Shown one piece after another: positions 20,913 through 21,981 of a stretch of DNA of 21,981 nt (positions are counted from its first letter, which is position 1; each line of letters opens with the position of its first letter). The notes under the pieces were generated by a model. It was not told the origin of the DNA, did no database searches, and saw only the letters and a list, made by a program, of their open reading frames with translations. Both the position numbers and the translations under genes were made by a program. The DNA is taken from assembly GCA_964468805.1 (NCBI GenBank), contig CAYXWM010000048.1, positions 1-21,981 on the forward strand. The letters run 5' to 3'. This DNA comes from CAYXWM01 sp964468805. GTDB lineage: Bacteria > Bacillota > Clostridia > Lachnospirales > WRBF01.

Positions 20913-20940
20913 AATTATAATAAAAAGCAGAGGTGCTGTT

Positions 20941-21453
20941 ATGACTATGCATAAAATACTCCATCTTATTTCGTATTTGTTTGTATTTTTATTAATTGTT
21001 ATAACCTGTGTTTCTGACGAATATGCAAACTTTCCGGTATCAACAAGCCCTAAGGTTGAATACAGCGACAAATTTGAAAGATTCTATGTAAACGAGAAAG
21101 ATGAGGTCATTGGAATAGAAAAACCTCATGCAACGGGTTATCCTTCGGAATTTACCCGTTCAGTACAAGCCGAAGAAAATCTACCGCTTGTTTATCCAAA
21201 ATCCAAATATTCCTACAAATACCTTGAAGATATAATGGACCTATTGTGCAAAGAATGGGAAGAAAATATGGAAAATCCCAATAGCATATGGACTCAAGTA
21301 ACATGTATGGGAATAGGTGATGACTGTATTCAAGTTGATATACTACACATTGATGATACCAAAATAGAAGAATTTAAAACAGAAATATCCGGTATTTGTG
21401 ACTTTGACGTTTTTGTATTTGAGAACTCTGACAGATTTTTTGAATTTATGTAG
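20941..21453 (+). CDS. Unknown membrane-anchored or secreted protein (170 residues)
   Basis: I do not recognise this protein. It begins with a hydrophobic segment (about residues 4-24, HKILHLISYLFVFLLIVITC) followed by SDEYANFPVS, which could be a signal peptide, possibly with a lipobox-like ITC, or a single N-terminal anchor. The rest is soluble and acidic, with YSDKFERFYVNEKDEVIGIE near 45-64 and a C-terminal alpha/beta region (WTQVTCMGIGDDCIQVDILH, then DDTKIEEFKTEISG) that could be a small ferredoxin-like fold. I use ATG at 20941, preceded by AGAGGTG; the longer frame from 20785 has no ribosome binding site. A terminator follows the stop at once. Lower GC than its neighbours hints at recent acquisition. 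Confidence 0.65.
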   Translation: MTMHKILHLISYLFVFLLIVITCVSDEYANFPVSTSPKVEYSDKFERFYVNEKDEVIGIEKPHATGYPSEFTRSVQAEENLPLVYPKSKYSYKYLEDIMDLLCKEWEENMENPNSIWTQVTCMGIGDDCIQVDILHIDDTKIEEFKTEISGICDFDVFVFENSDRFFEFM

Positions 21454-21458
21454 AGTAC

Positions 21459-21499
21459 AAAAAAGGCTGTATCAAAACAAATTTGATACAGCCTTTTTT
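21459..21499. terminator. Bidirectional terminator between the unknown gene and dnaJ
   Basis: AAAAAAGGCTGTATCAAA (21459-21476) pairs perfectly over 18 bases with TTTGATACAGCCTTTTTT (21482-21499) around a 5-base loop, serving both convergent genes. Confidence 0.95.
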
Positions 21500-21501
21500 A
21501 T

Positions 21502-21981
21502 TTATCTCAACGCATCTTTGATTTTATCAAAAAAGCCCTTTTTATGATCCTTGTAATCTTCGCCCATTTCGTCGGCAAATTCTTTTAACTTTGCTTTTTG
21601 GACTTCTGTAAGACTTGTGGGAACGGTAACTTTAAGGGTTACTATAAGGTCGCCCACTACCTTATTATTACGAACGCTGGGTACACCTTTGCCTTTTAAG
21701 GTAAAGACCGTACCGGTTTGAGTGCCCGGTTTAACGGTGTACTTTTCTTCGTTTTCCATGGTAGGGATAACTATTTCGTTACCCAAAGCCGCTTGAACAA
21801 AGGTTATGGGAACTTCCACGTAGAGATTATTTTCTCTGCGTATAAAGATTTTGTGAGCTTGAACGTAAACGGTAATAAGCAAGTCGCCGTTGGGACCGCC
21901 TTTTTGACCGGGTTCTCCTCTGCCGGAAAGACGAATGGTTTGACCGTTGTCTATTCCTCGGGGAATGTTTACTTGCAGGGT
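21502..21981 (-). CDS. dnaJ: Chaperone DnaJ, C-terminal part (cut by the window edge)
   Basis: Only the last 159 residues are inside the window; the gene continues beyond 21981. DnaJ is the Hsp40 co-chaperone that delivers substrates to DnaK and stimulates its ATPase. The visible part is the client-binding C-terminal region: VNIPRGIDNGQTIRLSGRGE, then GGPNGDLLITVYVQAHKIF, RRENNLYVEVPITFVQAALG, the conserved IVIPTMENEEKYTVKPGTQTG region, FTLKGKGVP, GDLIVTLKVTVP, and a charged tail DHKKGFFDKIKDALR. The J domain and zinc-finger repeats would lie further right. An internal ATG at 21882 is not the start. Confidence is high. Confidence 0.95.
   Translation of the reverse strand, partial: TLQVNIPRGIDNGQTIRLSGRGEPGQKGGPNGDLLITVYVQAHKIFIRRENNLYVEVPITFVQAALGNEIVIPTMENEEKYTVKPGTQTGTVFTLKGKGVPSVRNNKVVGDLIVTLKVTVPTSLTEVQKAKLKEFADEMGEDYKDHKKGFFDKIKDALR

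Larger units (their letters stand above)
20485..20940. other. Intergenic region with several inverted repeats
   Basis: It holds a guaB-upstream hairpin (20560-20583), the family 2 copy 2 (20623-20746), and inverted TTACCAACATT words (20818-20828 and 20902-20912) enclosing a GGGCA/TGCCC hairpin. A plus-strand frame is open from an ATG at 20785 into the downstream gene, but it has no ribosome binding site and overlaps these inverted repeats. Confidence 0.6.

Noticed and set aside
20785..20940. N-terminal extension of the unknown protein from an ATG at 20785
   Set aside because: There is no ribosome binding site, it covers a perfect inverted repeat, and a good start with AGAGGTG and a hydrophobic leader lies at 20941.

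Overview
The window comes from an endospore-forming, anaerobic, low-GC member of the Firmicutes, most likely class Clostridia. The evidence is a spoIIIA sporulation operon, a clostridial-style 2-oxoacid:ferredoxin oxidoreductase cluster, a type II pantothenate kinase and AT-rich intergenic DNA. I cannot name the genus. Gene density is ordinary. The intergenic DNA is unusual: it is full of repeated palindromic elements and contains a promoter followed by a structured leader RNA.

Layout, left to right. Positions 313-4467 (minus strand) hold spoIIIAA-AB-AC-AD-AE-AF, which form part of the mother-cell-to-forespore channel. spoIIIAG and spoIIIAH are not next to spoIIIAF; the 312 bases left of it hold no recognisable gene. 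Positions 4684-5290 (minus) hold a DUF2085 membrane protein overlapping a small zinc-ribbon protein. Positions 5591-7261 (minus) encode a secreted SLH-domain protein. An AT-rich spacer with DnaA-box-like sites follows, then murC (7918-9339, minus), whose last codons contain DnaA-box sequences. Around 9698 a near-consensus sigma-A promoter drives a structured leader ending in an intrinsic terminator, just ahead of an HTH-cupin regulator (9993-10580, plus).

The plus-strand block 10784-16478 looks like one metabolic module: an AMP-forming acyl-CoA synthetase, an acyl-CoA thioesterase, a MinD/CobQ-like ATPase, and the ferredoxin, alpha, beta and gamma subunits of a 2-oxoacid:ferredoxin oxidoreductase. 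The oxidoreductase makes or uses acyl-CoA with reduced ferredoxin, the synthetase makes acyl-CoA from free acid, and the thioesterase releases CoA; the physiological substrate is not visible. Next come an orphan fumarase/tartrate dehydratase beta subunit and a small membrane protein (plus), then an 81-residue unknown protein, coaW and guaB (minus), an unknown membrane-anchored or secreted protein (plus), and the C-terminal part of dnaJ running off the right end (minus).

Three families of dispersed palindromic repeats are visible. Family 1 (about 92-106 bp, three copies) has long imperfect terminal inverted repeats and looks like a MITE. Family 2 (103 and 124 bp, two copies) has an internal stem with a compensatory base change, and one copy carries the likely promoter of the SLH gene. 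Family 3 (about 50-60 bp, three copies) forms near-perfect hairpins, two of them inside operons; the MinD-like ATPase gene also appears to end in a fragment of it. The best candidates for something undescribed are the leader RNA at 9733-9913, these repeat families, the DnaA-box cluster at murC, and the shortened spoIIIA locus.
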